From Lamellibrachia columna (lineage: Eukaryota > Annelida > Polychaeta > Sabellida > Siboglinidae), in the NCBI GenBank assembly GCA_963662155.1, contig OY759266.1, forward strand, positions 7,228,526 through 7,292,525: a stretch of 64,000 bases of DNA. The letters run 5' to 3'. The number at the start of each line of letters is the position of its first letter. Position 1 is the first letter of the stretch. Below the pieces are notes generated by a model. It was not told the origin of the DNA. It did no database searches and saw only the letters and a program-made list of their open reading frames with translations. Shown here piece after piece: positions 35,948 through 50,900 of the stretch. The position numbers and the translations under genes are program-made.

Positions 35948-38900
35948 TCACACTACAACCTCCCAGATAAGTATCTCGGCGTGTGCAGCCGAGAAGAAAA
36001 GACTGCCATCCGAGGAGAACTTCACCAGCTGCACACTGTCGTTGTGGCCGACAAAGTCCTGGAAACTTCCCTCGTAGTAGTCGATCAACTTGAGAAGGCG
36101 CTCTGTAAACAACCAGTGCATACAACAGACCAACGACACATGGAGTGAGGGAGGAGGTTCAAACATGGATGTGCAACACTACACTAAGTTGGTTCATGGG
36201 TGTGGTTAGCAGGGTTTCATGGGTGTGGTTAGCAGGGTTTCATGGCGGTGGTTAGCAGGGTTTCATGGGTGTGGTTAGCAGGGTTTCATGTTAGCAGCAA
36301 TTATGCTTAGCGTCAGACATTGATGTATTTTTTCCAAAAACGTTTGTTATGACAGTTCATAAAGGTGTGGACTTTGAGTGCATGCTTTATGACGGCTGAA
36401 CATAAACGGTATGTGAGTGGAACAGCCTGAAGGACAAAGACATGCTCACAGGTTGACACAGGTCGGTGTAATTCATATCAATGACTTGGACGACAGTATA
36501 ACAAGTAACGTACTGAAATTTGTGGATGACACAAAACTCTTTAGAAAGGTTAATACTGATGGTGATAAACAACATTTACAAAACGATCTAGACAGATTAG
36601 TGAAATGGTCTAAGAAATGGCAGATGTTCAATTTTGAAAAATGCAAATGCCTACATATAGGACATGGGAACTTGGATGTAAACTATAAATGGGAGATACT
36701 GTTCTGGGTACTACTGTAAAAGAAAAGGACTTAGGAGTTACAATAAGCGCTGATATGAAAGTTTCAGAGCAGTGTGGTATTGCAGCTTCAAAGGGTAATC
36801 AAATTCTTGGATTGATTAGAAGAAACATAACATACAAGGGAAAAAAGTTAATTATACCTCTGTATAAAGCAATAGTTAGACCTCATTTAGAATACTGTAT
36901 ACAAGCATGGAGACCATATCGTAAGAAGGATATAGATACGCTTGAACGCATACAAAGGAGAGCACCTAAAATGTTTCCAGAACTGAGAGACCTTAGTTAT
37001 GAAGAACGCCTGAAAGAATGTGGTTTAACAACTCTAGAGACAAGGAGGTTAAGAGGAGATCAGATTGAAGTATTTAAGATATTGAATGGGTATGAAAATA
37101 TTGATAGAAATATGTTTTTCTCACTCAAGAAAGATAGCACAACTAGAGGACGAGGTAAAATTAGTAAAGGATCAATGTAGATTGGACATCAGGAAACACT
37201 CGTTCTCACAGAGGACAATAAATGAATGGAACAAATTGTCTACAGATTGTGTAACTGCTAGCAGCATGAATATGTTTAAAAACAAGGTTGACACATATCT
37301 CAGGAGGGCGGGTTATAAGTAGATGAACATTGTTGGACTCTCGATAAGCCAATGGCTTCCTTGTCCACTTGCCATCTGGGCCTTTGGCTTGGATGGCAAA
37401 TCTTGTTAAATCTTGTTAAATTCAAAGTCTCATGCAAGGGGAAGCCACAGAGGAGGACTTGAAGTTAAATATCATACATCTTTCATACATCTATAGTATA
37501 CTTTAAGTGTCCTATAAGCATTGCGTTTACATGAACTGTGCAGTGTGCCCATTGACATGAATTCATTCAACAAAAGCATTGCGTTTACATGTACTGTGCA
37601 GTGTGCCCATTGACATGAATTCATTCAACAAAAGCATTTAATATGTGCATATAGAAATTTTATAGGTTTGTACAGAACATGTCTAGAGGAAAACATGTAG
37701 CCTAGTGTTTTATATGGAGATTCAAAGCACAAATAAACACAATGGGGACACTCACCACTGTTGCCGACAGCAAACAGTGGACTACCTGGACACATGTCCA
37801 TCGATGTCGCCCAATGGGACAACTTCACTGTCCGCAGAACCTGCAACATCAACATGTCTCATTGATCAGTCAGATAACATCACTCCAAACACAAACATAA
37901 AGGTATGTAGCGTGGTATCCGATCCTCATCAAAGTGGTTAACTCTGGCAGACATGTTCACGCCAACACCAACTTGACTTCTCAGGAAAGCACTGCGCAAC
38001 AACTATTCCTTCACATAGATCCACCGCTGTCCATAGCCAGGTACTCATTTATACAGCTGAGTGAACTGAAGCAATGTGGGGCGAAAGAATTTGCCAAATC
38101 TTTGAAATGGCAGCATGACAACTAGAGCCTCGGTCCTCTCTACTGGGGTGTTCCAACCACTGACTGGTTCCCACAGATACCTCACTAACATAACAGCCCA
38201 CGTCTTACAACAACCGTATCAACTGTTATACAAGATGAAGACAACATTGCATTACACCTTTATGCCGAGCTTAGACCTACCTTCTTCTGTGCGAGGCTGT
38301 AGTAGATCACCTGTTTGTGCATTCCATAGCCCGTGTAGACCACGGTGTCTGGCTCCTCAAGGGAAAACTGCACCAGACTTGGGGGAACCTGCTGGAAGTA
38401 CGACTGAAACCACAATATATAAGCCTGTCATGTTTCATTCTCAACAACGATATATATTTGTGATGTCTCATTCTTAACAACATATCAGCCTATGATATCT
38501 CATTCTCCACAACATATAAGCATGTGATTTCTCATTCTAGACAACATAAATGTTTGTGATGTCTCATACTCAACAACGTATAAGCCTATTATATTTCATT
38601 CTCGACAACATACAGGTTTGTGATGTCTCATTTTAGACAACATATAGATCTGTCGTATCTCATTCTAAACAACATATTGGTTTGCGATGTCCCATTCTAG
38701 ACAACATATAGGTCTGTAATGTCTCATTCTAGATAATATCTAGGTCTGTGTTATCTCATTCTAGATAATATAAGATAAGCCTGTGATATCTTGTCTGTAC
38801 CAATATATTGCTGTTTTATCCAATACAAACATTAATATATAATAAAGAGGAGATTTATAGCAACTACCATAAATGGCAATAACTCATGGCCTCAAAACTC

Positions 38901-41900
38901 CATCCTCAACTGATTCAACCTATTGCAAATCTGGTTCATTGATGTCAAAATGTGAAGTGTGTGAATGGTTTATGTGAATAGTTTATGTAACATCCGCAGT
39001 CGATTTAATAAAAACATGCCTATTTTTGTTAAAATCATTGAAAGAATTGACTTTAGTTGTAAGGTTTAAAATAGTGGATAGCCAAAATGGTAAACACTGT
39101 GTGGGTCAATGTCGATCACATGACAAAGTTACTAAATTTTACCAAGGATGAAATTTTTCAGCATTTCCATTTTCACTTCACTTAATGTTTGACCAAACAG
39201 TATTTTAATAGTTTGTCTGATGATTTCACAACAACTACATACAAAAGTTGTACACATGAGCTAGCATATTGCAGTGGATACTAGGTAGGTCTGATTTTTC
39301 ACAAAATGAATTTGAAATTAGACTAGCAAAAAATTTGAACTAAGGAACCTTTAAAGTAAAACACCAGATGGTATAAGTGTGATCACTATGCCCTATCGGA
39401 CTGAATTGAAACAAATATCCTGATCCTTACATGCAACACCAGGATATATTTTATCATACGTTTGTTCATTATACAAGATTACTTTACCAGACAGTGTTGA
39501 AGGAAACAAAAAGAGATTAAGGTTTAGAGTACTATAGCTAAAAGTGATTTCATTCATTGAACTTGGACACCTCCTTTAAAACTTCCTGTAACTTCCCGGG
39601 ATTATCCCACATGCAGGAGATATATCTGATTCACCTCCACATTGCTGCCCAGTTACTGCCATGTTGGAAGGACACGCAAGAGTTTAGACAGGATATATCA
39701 TACTTACGTTGTCGCCCTGTCTGATCGCAGTGCCATCTGGTGTGAATGCAGGCGCGGGGAATGTAAGCCAATCAATGAGTTCACAAAAGTCCTTTGACCA
39801 GTCCGCTGACCAGACACTGACCCTACGGTCAGCGCTGGCGGCTAGCCACAGCTCGGGGGTGGAGATCGTCTCCAAGTTGTCAGGCTGAGAGTGACAGAAA
39901 TTTAACCTAATGACTTCACTTAAGATATACATAAAAATGACACCACAGACATGCCAGTTTATTTTAGTTGAAATCCTTATTGTTGACTTGGCATTCTGCA
40001 TAAATCACATACAAATGTTGTTAGTCAGCCTATAACATTCCGATCGTGTGGCGCCATCTAAAAGGCTACGAAATATACCTACATCAAACAATATGTTAGG
40101 TTTCACCGAAAATCTGCCTAGCAATTTTCAGTAAATTTAAAATAAATCTATATAAATACAGGATACGGTCATATTCCGCCCAAACACTACACACAATTGG
40201 TTTCATGTGATGGATCACAAGCCGTTTTGTTTAGCATCAGACATTGATGTATTTCTTCCCAAAACATTATTTATTTTCTGGTCATGTTCAAAACGGTGCT
40301 GACTTCAAGCGCATGCAAGCAGTTTTGTATCATGGTGGCTGAAGTGCCACCTTGAAGTGCCACCTTAAGTGCCACCTTGAAGTGCCACCTTGAAGAGCCA
40401 CCTTGAAGTGCCACCTGGCATATACGAAGTTGCCAAAGTTGCAAACAGGTTAATGTAATTAAAAGTTTCATGTAGCATGGGAAGGGGGGCTGTAGCATGG
40501 GAGGGGAATGTAGCAGACATAGGGGGATTGTAGCAGGGGAAGGGGGACTGGGGGTAGGAGGTAGTAGCAGGGAGGGGAATGTAGCAGGGGAAGGGGGACT
40601 GTAGAAGGGGTAGGGGACTGTAGCAGGGGATGGGGACTGTAGCTGGGGAGGGGGACAGTAGCAGGGGTAGGGGGACTGTAGCAGGGGAAGGAAATGTAGC
40701 AGGGGAAGGGGGACTGTAGCAGGGGAAGGGGGACTGTAGCTGGGGAAGGGGGACTGTAGCTGGGGAAGGGGGACTGTAGCTGGGGAAGGGGGACTGTATC
40801 ATGGGAGGGGAATGTAGCAGGGGTAGGGGGGACTGTAGCAGGGGAAGGGAGACTGTAGAAGGGGTAGGGGGAACTGTAGCTGGGGTAGGGGACTGTAGCA
40901 GGGGAAGGGGGACTGTAGGAGAGACAGGGACTGTAGCAGGGGAAGGGGACTGTAGCAGGGGAAAGGGTAGTGTAGCAGGGGAATGGGACTATAGCATGGA
41001 AAGGGGGACTGTAGCAAGGAAAGGGGACTGTAGCAGGGGAAGGGGGTCTGTAGCAGGGGAAGGGGGAGTATAGCAGGGAAAGGGGGGCTGTAGCAGGGGA
41101 AGGGGTGTGTAGCAGGGGAATGGGGACTGTAGCAGGGGAAAGGATAGTGTAGCAGGGGAAGGGGACTGTAGCAGGGAAAGGGGGGCTGTAGCAGGGGAAG
41201 GGTGTGTGTAGCAGGGGAATGGGGACTGTAGCAGGGGTAGGGGGACTGTAGCAGGGGTGTGGGGACTGTAGCAGGGGAAGGAAATGTAGCAGGGGTAGGG
41301 GGGACTGTAGCAGGGGAAGGGGGACTGTAGCAGGGAAAGGGGGACTGTAGCAGGTGAGGGGGACTGTAGCAGGGGTAGGGGGACCATAGCAGGGGAAGGG
41401 GTACTGTAGGAAAGGACAGGGACTGTAGCAGGGGAAGGGGACTGTAGCAGGGAAAGGGGGACTGTAGCAAGGGAAGGGAGTATATAGCAGGGGAAGGGGG
41501 ACTATAGCAGGGGAAGGGATGCTGTAGCAGGGGAAGGGGTCTGTAGCAGGGAAAGGGGGATTGTAGCAGGGGAAGGGGCACTGTAGCAGGGGAAGGCTTA
41601 TAAAATGAACTATAAAGCAGCAGGAACTGGGGGGAACTGTAGCAGGGGTAGGGGACTGTAGCAGGGGAAGGGGGACTGTAGGAGAGACAGGGACTGTAGC
41701 AGGGGAAGGGGACTGTAGCAGAGGAAAGGGTAGTGTAGCAGGGGAATGGGACTATAGCATGGAAAGGGGGACTGTAGCAAGGAAAGGGGACTGTAGCAGG
41801 TGAGGGGGACTGTAGCAGGGGTAGGGGGACTGTAGCAGGGGAAGGTGTACTGTAGGAAAGGACAGGGACTGTAGCAGGGGAAGGGGACTGTAGCAGGGGA

Positions 41901-44900
41901 AAGGATAGTGTAGCAGGGGAAGGGGACTGTAGCAGGGAAAGGGGGGCTGTAGCAGGGGAAGGGTGTGTGTAGCAGGGGAATGGGGACTGTAGCAGGGGAA
42001 GGAAATGTAGCAGGGGTAGGGGGGACTGTAGCAGGGGAAGGGGGACTGTAGCAGGGAAAGGGGGACTGTAGCAGGTGAGGGGGACTGTAGCAGGGGTAGG
42101 GGGACCGTAGCAGGGGAAGGGGTACTGTAGGAAAGGACAGGGACTGTAGCAGGGGAAGGGGACTGTAGCAGGGAAAGGGGGACTGTAGCAAGGGAAGGGA
42201 GTATTTAGCAGGGGAAGGGGGACTATAGCAGGGGAAGGGATGCTGTAGCAGGGGAAGGGGTCTGTAGCAGGGAAAGGGGGATTGTAGCAGGGGAAGGGGC
42301 ACTGTAGCAGGGGAAGGCTTATAAAATTAACTATAAAGCAGCAGGCCTTCGGAGACATTCCCCAGATATACAAATTACATTACATATAAATAGAAAACCT
42401 TCTTCCAGTGTTAACTTGAAAGACATCAAATCAACTCCCGCAAACATGTCTTCCCCGAAAAAAAATGTTCCCTTGTAGATTCTGGTAGGATTTATGTTGA
42501 GTTAGCCAGATAATACATGCATAAAATAAACAAGTCCATTTGAGGCCCCTATGTACCAAGAGTTTCGAAACATCGATGCATGTGATGGGTGCCCCCTTGT
42601 GGTCATTGATCACCCTAACGGTCATGCCAGTGGTGGCACTACCGATGGCAATGAGTCCATCACTGCTGCCCGACAGGATCATACGACCTGCAACAGGTCA
42701 AGGTCACAAGTTATTGTAACTTTATACTGTAGGAATGTTCAGTAGTTAATTGGATTAATATTAATAATTTATTAATCAATGCAGGCCTCTAATACTTCCT
42801 GTATTGGATCTAATTAACCAGCGTTTTAGTAAAACAACCTAGAATAATTTCCTTGATTTTTTTTCTGGTGTTGAAAGATCAATGCAGTTAGAAAACGCTG
42901 CCCATTGTTGTTGGTCAGTTTCTTTTGAGTCTATTTGGTTTTGTAAAATAAAAAAATATAATATTATGCATAATATTATGGAAATTAAGAATAAACAAAA
43001 ATAGTAACATTTTGCAGTTTACAATAATACACTGAACACACCAGAGAAAAAGTGAACAACAACAAACTACAGACTGAGCCACAGGCGGGAAACAGAGGCT
43101 ACAAACTTTGAGGTTGCGTGTCAACAAAATAACAATGGAATAAAAATGGAATCCTCCAACTTTTCACAGTTATAAGAAACATCTTTTGTGCCAGAAGGTC
43201 AAAGAGACAACACATTCTGATGCTACTTTATAGGTTTCTAGACAAGGTCACAGAAATGACCATGATGTCCACAAAGCGACACTGACAATAACCCACCATC
43301 TGATGAAAAGCTGATGGCAGTGACTGCCGTGGCGTGAGGATGCATCTTGAGTGCCATCTCGACCTTCCCAAGGTCAAACATTCTGACGGTTCCGTCGCTG
43401 TAGCCAGCCACAATGTTCGGGAGTCGCAGTTTGTCGTCTTGCTGCTTGGTAGCTATGACAGGCGCTGCATCCAAGTTGCTCAGTGTGTTTGTAGTTTTGC
43501 GATCTGACTCGGCAATGACTGGGCAGAAAGCCAGGCAGTTGCATGACTGAAGACAGAAAGAAACATGCAGCTTTCTTACATGGTATAAAAATAAATGTAT
43601 AACAATGTAAAGAAAGGCATGGTTTTTATTAAATACATCCAATAATGTGCATCAGATTGAATTATTTAAAAAGTAATAAAGTAATGTTCATGTTTTTATT
43701 GCAATCGATACAAACTTGTACACAAAGGATACATATTTGTATACAATGAATACATACTTGTACACAACAAACATATACTTGCACTCAATGAATGCTGCTT
43801 AGTGGCTACGACAGGAGCTACATCCAAGTACTTGTACATAATGTATACAAACTTATACAAAATGTTCACAATTAATACAATGTATACGTACCTGGTTCAT
43901 CACCTGAAACTGTAGGGTCTGTTCACGCTCCTTCACTGACCAGACTCGAAGGCTGCCGTCATCAGCGCAGGAGGCAAAGAATGCACTGCCACACAGGGCA
44001 ATCGCATTGATCTGTCGGGGACACAGTGCAAACAATGATCTGTTATGGGAATGGTGCAAGAATGATATGTCAGGGAAACATTTCAATAATAATCTAAGAG
44101 GGAAATAGTGCAAGAACGATCTGTCAGAGAAACATTTTAAGAATAATCTAAGAGGGAAATAATGCAAGAATTATCTGTCAGGGAAACATTTCAAGAATAA
44201 TCTGTTAGGGAAGTATTTAAAGAATGATCTAAGAGGGAACAGTGCAATAATGATCTGTCATGGAACCAGTGCAAGAAAGCTGCAGTAGGTCTCAATTATC
44301 GTGAACTCTGGTAACTCAAATACCACTCAAACCGTAACTGTCCACATGGTCCTGGTAATATCCTTATTGTTGCAATAAGTAGACATGACTAAAATACATG
44401 GATATGTACATTATTTCCCCAGGTCCCTCCCACATTGAATTAACCAAGTTCTGCTGTACTTCTTCACTGGCAATATATAAACAACTGTACAGTCCTACCT
44501 TACAGATGTGTCCAGATACGAGTCTAATGCTAGTTCTTTCCGTCCAGTTGATGTACCATAATGTGCCTGCGCTGGTTCCGACAATGCCCTGCAACGTGGC
44601 CCAATAATAACAGGTTCAAGCAATTGTTCTTGGGTTTACATAGTATCTTGTGTGTGGCAGTGTCATACCTCAGTGTCATACCTCAGTGTCATACTCAGTT
44701 CTTCAATGCAGAATCATTTATTATGAGCAATTTTGTCTGATGCATAAATTCTTCCCTGGAAGTTTTGGAGTGTTGGAAAATTCTGGCCTTGCCCAAAATA
44801 TCAGGGAGGATGTACAACAAGTTATTTTAGGCAACATGAAATCAAATCAAATCAAATTTACTTATACACCACATCTCTCTACAAAATAGATTCAAGGGTG

Positions 44901-47900
44901 CTATTCACAATTTTTTTATTTACATAAAAATTTTTTTTATTTAGATTAATATAAATAAAAATTTTATTTAAATTCCATGTTAACAAAAACGGCAGACATG
45001 AATGAGTAAATTCATGAGACAGTGAGGGTCTCACCATTTCGAGAGGTTCATCGAATGAGGCCGAGACAATCATGCCATCAAGGTTCATCTCGTCCTCCAT
45101 GGTCAGGCCGCCCTTACGCATATTGTTGTTGTCTCCTGGCAACTTCATCTCCGCCACCCCCACCACTGACCACAGGCGCAGGTTGCGCCCCGCACCCCCC
45201 GTGATCAGGTGCCCACTATGACTGGTGAGGATATCTGAAAAAAGGTAGGTTCTAATGTAGCCCTGTATCCAGTCCTTGGGACTGCTCTAAGTGTCTTACA
45301 CTTCACCCCCTGGCAGACCTGTTCTTTCCAATGCCAACACGACACGTAATAGCCAAGCTGCAATTACTGCACAAAGACTATTAATTCCCATATCCACCAC
45401 TTTCTATAGCCTGGTACTCATTTACACAGCTGAGTGAACTGGAGCAACATTGAGTGAACAAAACTGCCCAAGCTTCGAAATTGCAGCAAGAGGATTTATA
45501 TCCGGATTTTCTCTTGAGAGTTTGATGTTCTAACAAGTTGTTTTATATTGAGTTTTTGATTGATGAAATGGATGATTTTGTTCAAACTATTATATGCCTC
45601 TGAGCTATTGTTCAAGAAGCTTTAGAAATAGTTATTTATTCCATTGTATCATCCTGGGTATAAGACACAAGCATGCTGTTTTGTTTATACCTGTCAATGT
45701 TGACTGGACTGGGCTATTTTTAATCCAACAGTTTTGTTTGTTCTGTGATATTTTATGGTGGCATTTCACTACAAGTGTTACGAGTTCATTATAAATGTCA
45801 TACCATGCACCAAATAATTATATAATAATTGCAGTAATTCTCTTGTACTTTTCTGATCAGGTATCAATACTTTACTGTAGGCATCTTACAACTGTACTGA
45901 TCATGTATGTACTATGTAGTTTGAGAAATTATGTCAATCATGTTTGACAAACTTTGCCCATCCCCTGGTCCTATGAGTTGACACACGTCTCACCTATCTC
46001 AGCCGTGTCTGCATCCCAGTGCATGAAGCACGTGTTGTGGCGTGTGTCCCACACCGAGACCTTGCCGTTGCTGCTCGCCACGTACAGATTGCTGTCTGTG
46101 CCATACTCAAGACATGTCAGACTCACGTCTTCCACACCGGTCTGGCAAACAATAACTTACAACTACATTCTTTATGTTCAAAGTTCATAGAAATTAACTA
46201 CCATCAAACATTTAGAACATAGAAATTGGCATTGTTCACAAAGGAAAAATCAATCCAACAATTTTTATTAATTGATAATAAATTCTAATGTGTGCACACG
46301 GTATACTGAACAACATTTAAGCAGAAATTAGTAGTAATAAATGATGACAGTTTATATTACTTCTCAGAAAATTATTCAGTTTCCACTTAAGTATGACTAC
46401 TAAACAAAGAAACAGTGTTGGTGTTGCTACTAAACCAACAAAAATGTTTTTATACTTATATTATTATGTCATTAATATTATTATTATTCTCATACTGAAT
46501 ATTCTTCAGTAAATATTTGTAATCATGGTAAATGACTGAATGAAAAAAAAACAATTGTGATAATATAAGACTGCTGAACATAAAGTTAAATGCTTTTTGA
46601 ATTCTATCCTGACCTCAGTTATTAAATTCAAACGACCCATTCATTGCCATCGACACAAACCATGTGATGTTTCTGCAGCAAGTCATCTGGCACATCCGCC
46701 TGGTGGACATTCAGGGCAACATTGGGCTGCGTCTCGTCGAGCAGCCAGAAGAGAAGAGTTCCGTTGTCTCCAACAGAAGCGAACTCATTAGCTGTCGATG
46801 GGTCCCACTTGAGATCGTGGACTGGGGCCGAAGTCTTGGTGGTGGTCAACAGGTCATACGTGTGTGTGCTCCATACGGCGATGGTGCAGTCCCTGTAGTC
46901 TCCTGGGTCAACAACAGAGGGCAGGGAAAATAACAAAAATCCTATACACATCACACTTGGGGGTATTTAGCATGAAAAATATACATTTAGCATCGAGACT
47001 AACAACTGTTATTTCTTTTTTATTTTGTTTCTTTTTTAACCTTTCAAAAAATTATATAAAATTTTCATTGTTATTGTTTTGTTAATTCAGTCAGTGAAAC
47101 AATGATTTAAAAAAACTTCACATATTACCCTACAATTTACCTTTCTGGTAAACAATTTAGTCTTTTCTCAATCATTATTATGTATTCTTCTGTGTTTGCA
47201 GAACATTTTTATTCACTTTTTATTTCATTTGCCATATATAGTAATATGCTCTCTTATGGCATGACAAGTCATTATTCTTTAAGTTTATTTAACTGAACTG
47301 TTTTTTTTTCAAGTACAGCATTAAAAAAATAAACATGGAAACATGGTGACATTTAATTAAGACTAGAGCACTTTGACTTAAATATATGACCAGTTAGAAT
47401 GTAACAACGTATTGTACATAGCACTGAACATAGCAGACTGAAAATAATGTTTTTTAAATTAAAATCTGCAATTATTGCCATTGTGCAAAACTTGCCACCA
47501 AACACCATTTCATAGAAACAGAATAATAACTCAACAGAGCTCTACAGTGCATAAATCCTCAGGGACCCGGGCTGGTGCAACATAAATCCTCAGGGACCCG
47601 GGCTGGTGCAACATAAATCCTCAGGGACCCGGGCTGGTGCAACATAAATCCTCAGGGACCCGGGCTGGTGCAACATAAATCCTCGGGGACCCGGGCTGTT
47701 GCAACATAAATCCTTGGGGACCCGGGCTGTTGCAACATAAATCCTCAGGGACCCGGGCTGGTGAAACATAAATCCTCAGGGACCCGGGCTGGTGCAACAT
47801 AAATCCTCAGGGACCCGGGCTGGTGCAACAAACCAGAATCGCTAAGTATGAACAGATATGTACAGGAGTCATCAGAAGAGTGAAGATTGTTCCAGTAACA

Positions 47901-50900
47901 TGTGTGACCTACCGACAGAGACGAGGAAGCGGTCATCTCGACTGTACGCCATGCAGACGACGTCAAACTCGTGGAAAGACAAGACTTTGGCGCAGTATAT
48001 GTCCTCGAGGCTCCACAGACAGATCTGACTCGGTGAGATCCCAAACGAGCCACTTGCTGATGCCAGCATCTGCAACAGTGACAGTCATGACCTGTCTTAA
48101 AGCTGCCTCAGCACTTCCATTTTTCGCTCATCTCATTTCTGACTCATTCACACAACAATTAACCAATGCAGTATCCACTGCAACATGCTGGCTTGTTTTT
48201 GCAAAAGTAATATTTAACTTTGATGAAATCTTCGGACAAACTATTAAATTTTGGTTGGGCCAAACTGAAATTTTGCCAAAAAAAGGGCAAAAGTGGCATC
48301 TATTATAAGCTCTATATACTACACATGGCTATTCACATTTTTCTCAATTTACTCAATATAGTGATCAAAACAAATTCTTTTGATGATGTCAACAAAAGTA
48401 TGCACTTTAAACTTACTGCGTACATTACTTAAATTATTCACACACAACAGATATGAACATCAATGAAACTGACTTGTGATGAGCTAAATGAAGTGTGGAA
48501 GCCTCTCTAAATGAAGTGTGGAAGCCTCTCTAAATGAAGTGTGGAAGCCTCTCTAAATGAAATGTGGATGCCTCTGTAAATGAAGTGTGGAACCCTCTCT
48601 AAATGAAGTGTGGAAGCCTCTCTAAATTAAGTGTGGAAGCCTCTCTAAATGCACTTTATTCCCATTAAATTTCAGTTGATTTTCCACATGTGTCAAATGC
48701 AATGATTGCCTCATTTAATTTCAGTTAAATGATTCTAATTTGAATGTAACACACAGACATGAAGAGAGAAAGGATGCACAGTCATTAAAACATAGATAAT
48801 GTAGGGCAGCCATCACACAAACACAACAAATTTTAAGATGCATTATGTTGCAGTAAATAAGATGCATTATGTTGCAGTAAATAAGATGAATTCTGTTGCA
48901 GTAAATAAGATGTATTATGTTGCAATAAATAAGATGTATTATGTTGCAGTAAATAAGATGCATTATATTGCATTAAATAAGATGTATTATGTTGTACTAA
49001 ATAAGATGTATTATGTTGCAGTAAATAAGGTGCATTCTTTTGCAGTAAAAAATTTATTATGTCGCAGTAAATAAGATGTATTATGTTGCAGTAAAGAAGA
49101 TGCATTATGTTGCAGTAAATACGATGTATTATGTTGCAGTAAACAAGATGTCATTTCCAAGTAATAAATGTGGAAAACGTGTTCTTTACATAAGATAAAA
49201 CACAACAATGCAACAATGACATAAACTTACCCAATGTGCATGTCACAATATTGAAATGTGTGTGTTATCAAGAGTTGGCGAACTATGTAACTAATACCTA
49301 CGGAAAAACATAACTGAATAAAATATCTACAGGTCTTGTACACTTTTTAACAATTGGTAAATAACCCTATGGATTCCAACAAAACTAAGTCACGTGGCAC
49401 GTCATTCACCTCAAACATGTCACTTATTTTATTACTAGCTTTGTCCACACTGAAGCCATATGGATTATCAACTTGAGACAAGCTGATGCAGTGAGCCAAT
49501 CATCACCAAGTTTATACTAGGCACAGCTTGCATCAATGGGGACTTGGCCCATGGACAGGGAAACAGGAACACTTACTGTAGAATCATGCTGTAGAGCCAG
49601 AGTAGATACCTCCTCACTGTGACCTGGGAATGCAAACTTTACATCAACTTATGAAATAAAAGCATGCTTTATTATACAATATGAAGACTTCTGTTGCACC
49701 AAAATCCTGAGCTCAGAGCCTGTCAACCCGAGCTCAGAGCTTGTCAACACCAAAGGTTAGGCAATCTCAAATCAGCTTACATTTTAAAAGTTGTCAACTC
49801 AATACAGGTAAATATGCTGAGTAGCTGAGGAGGATAAGCAAAATTAAAAATATAGGTCTTCAGGTGACAACGAAAGGTTATTACATTTCCTGTTGGCCAC
49901 TAACATGAAACAAGTTCCAGATGCAGCAACTGAGAAGGCCCAACTTCCATCAGTTATTGAAAAATAAGAATGTGATAAATTAATGATCACAATGATAATG
50001 ATTTGTAAAAAAATTCATGTAGCATTATTCAATTAATACTCAGTCTAATCAGAAGAGTCGGTTTCCGCAGCTCTGAATTGTGAGGCTGAACAAGAAAAGA
50101 CATTGAGGCTGTGTTAGCCGAACAAAGGCATGCATGTTCTTACCCATCAGGTGGCGCTGCGTGCCGACAGCGAGATCCTCCACAATCACGATGCAGCCGC
50201 ACGTGTAAATAAACAGACCTGGAACAATATATCATCACATCATGCATCACATGACATGACATGACATATCTTGTGTTAAATGCATTACAAACTGCATAAA
50301 TTTATTATTTCTTTTGTAGGGACTTAGCCTGAGTATAACAGAGATACAGTAGGAGAGCAGCATGAAAACTAAATAATGCCCTGAAACCACAGCCTAAGCA
50401 AGACCCAAAAGCGGCCTGAGTATCGTGGCCAAAGCATACCTGTATCTGGGTGCCAAACCATGTTGCCCCGACCATTTCCATTGTATCCAATGACAGATTT
50501 CAGTTTCAGCCCAGCCTGGTTGGGCGGGGCTGCATAGCGTCTCTACAAGTGTAAGCACAGCCTGTTTAGCATCACCAAGAGTAATAATTTAGCATCATCA
50601 AGAGTAATAATTTTATTATTATGATTTCAGAATTATTATTTTTAGAGAAATACCTTTGTAACAAAGGTGTACCTACACTGTACCTACATTGTCAGGGTTG
50701 AAGTGGCAATTTGAGAATATCTGAGAACATAAATTACAGACAAGAATTTTTATAATGGCACTAACAACAACTGCCACTGTCAATACAGCCACAACCACTA
50801 TCAATACAGCCACACTCGCTGTGAATAGTCACAACCACTGCCAATACAGCCACACCCAATGTCAATACAGCCACAACCACTGCCAATACACCCACACCCA

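Larger units (their letters stand above)
35948..50542 (-). other. WDR90: WDR90 exons 16-30 of this window: second WD40 array and C-terminus
   Basis: Fragment residues 689-1388. WD-type ends in order: ICLWSLEDIY, TIAVWSTHTY, VSVWDTRHNT, LRLWSVVGVA, LRVWSVKERE, VSVWSADWSK and EILIWEVVV. Also conserved: VVSASFDEPLEM upstream of VGTSAGTLWYINWTERTS, and ELWLAASADRRVSVW. Exon 20 (46661-46902) is given a GTTTGT donor after HHM; this is the least certain boundary, because the frame stays open 10 further codons. Confidence 0.92.

Noticed and set aside
40365..42373. Long Pro/Leu/Cys-rich open frames (up to 524 codons) on - and matching frames on +
   Set aside because: They are translations of the G-rich 20-bp minisatellite. 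Several frames are open at once, and the region is intronic in WDR90.
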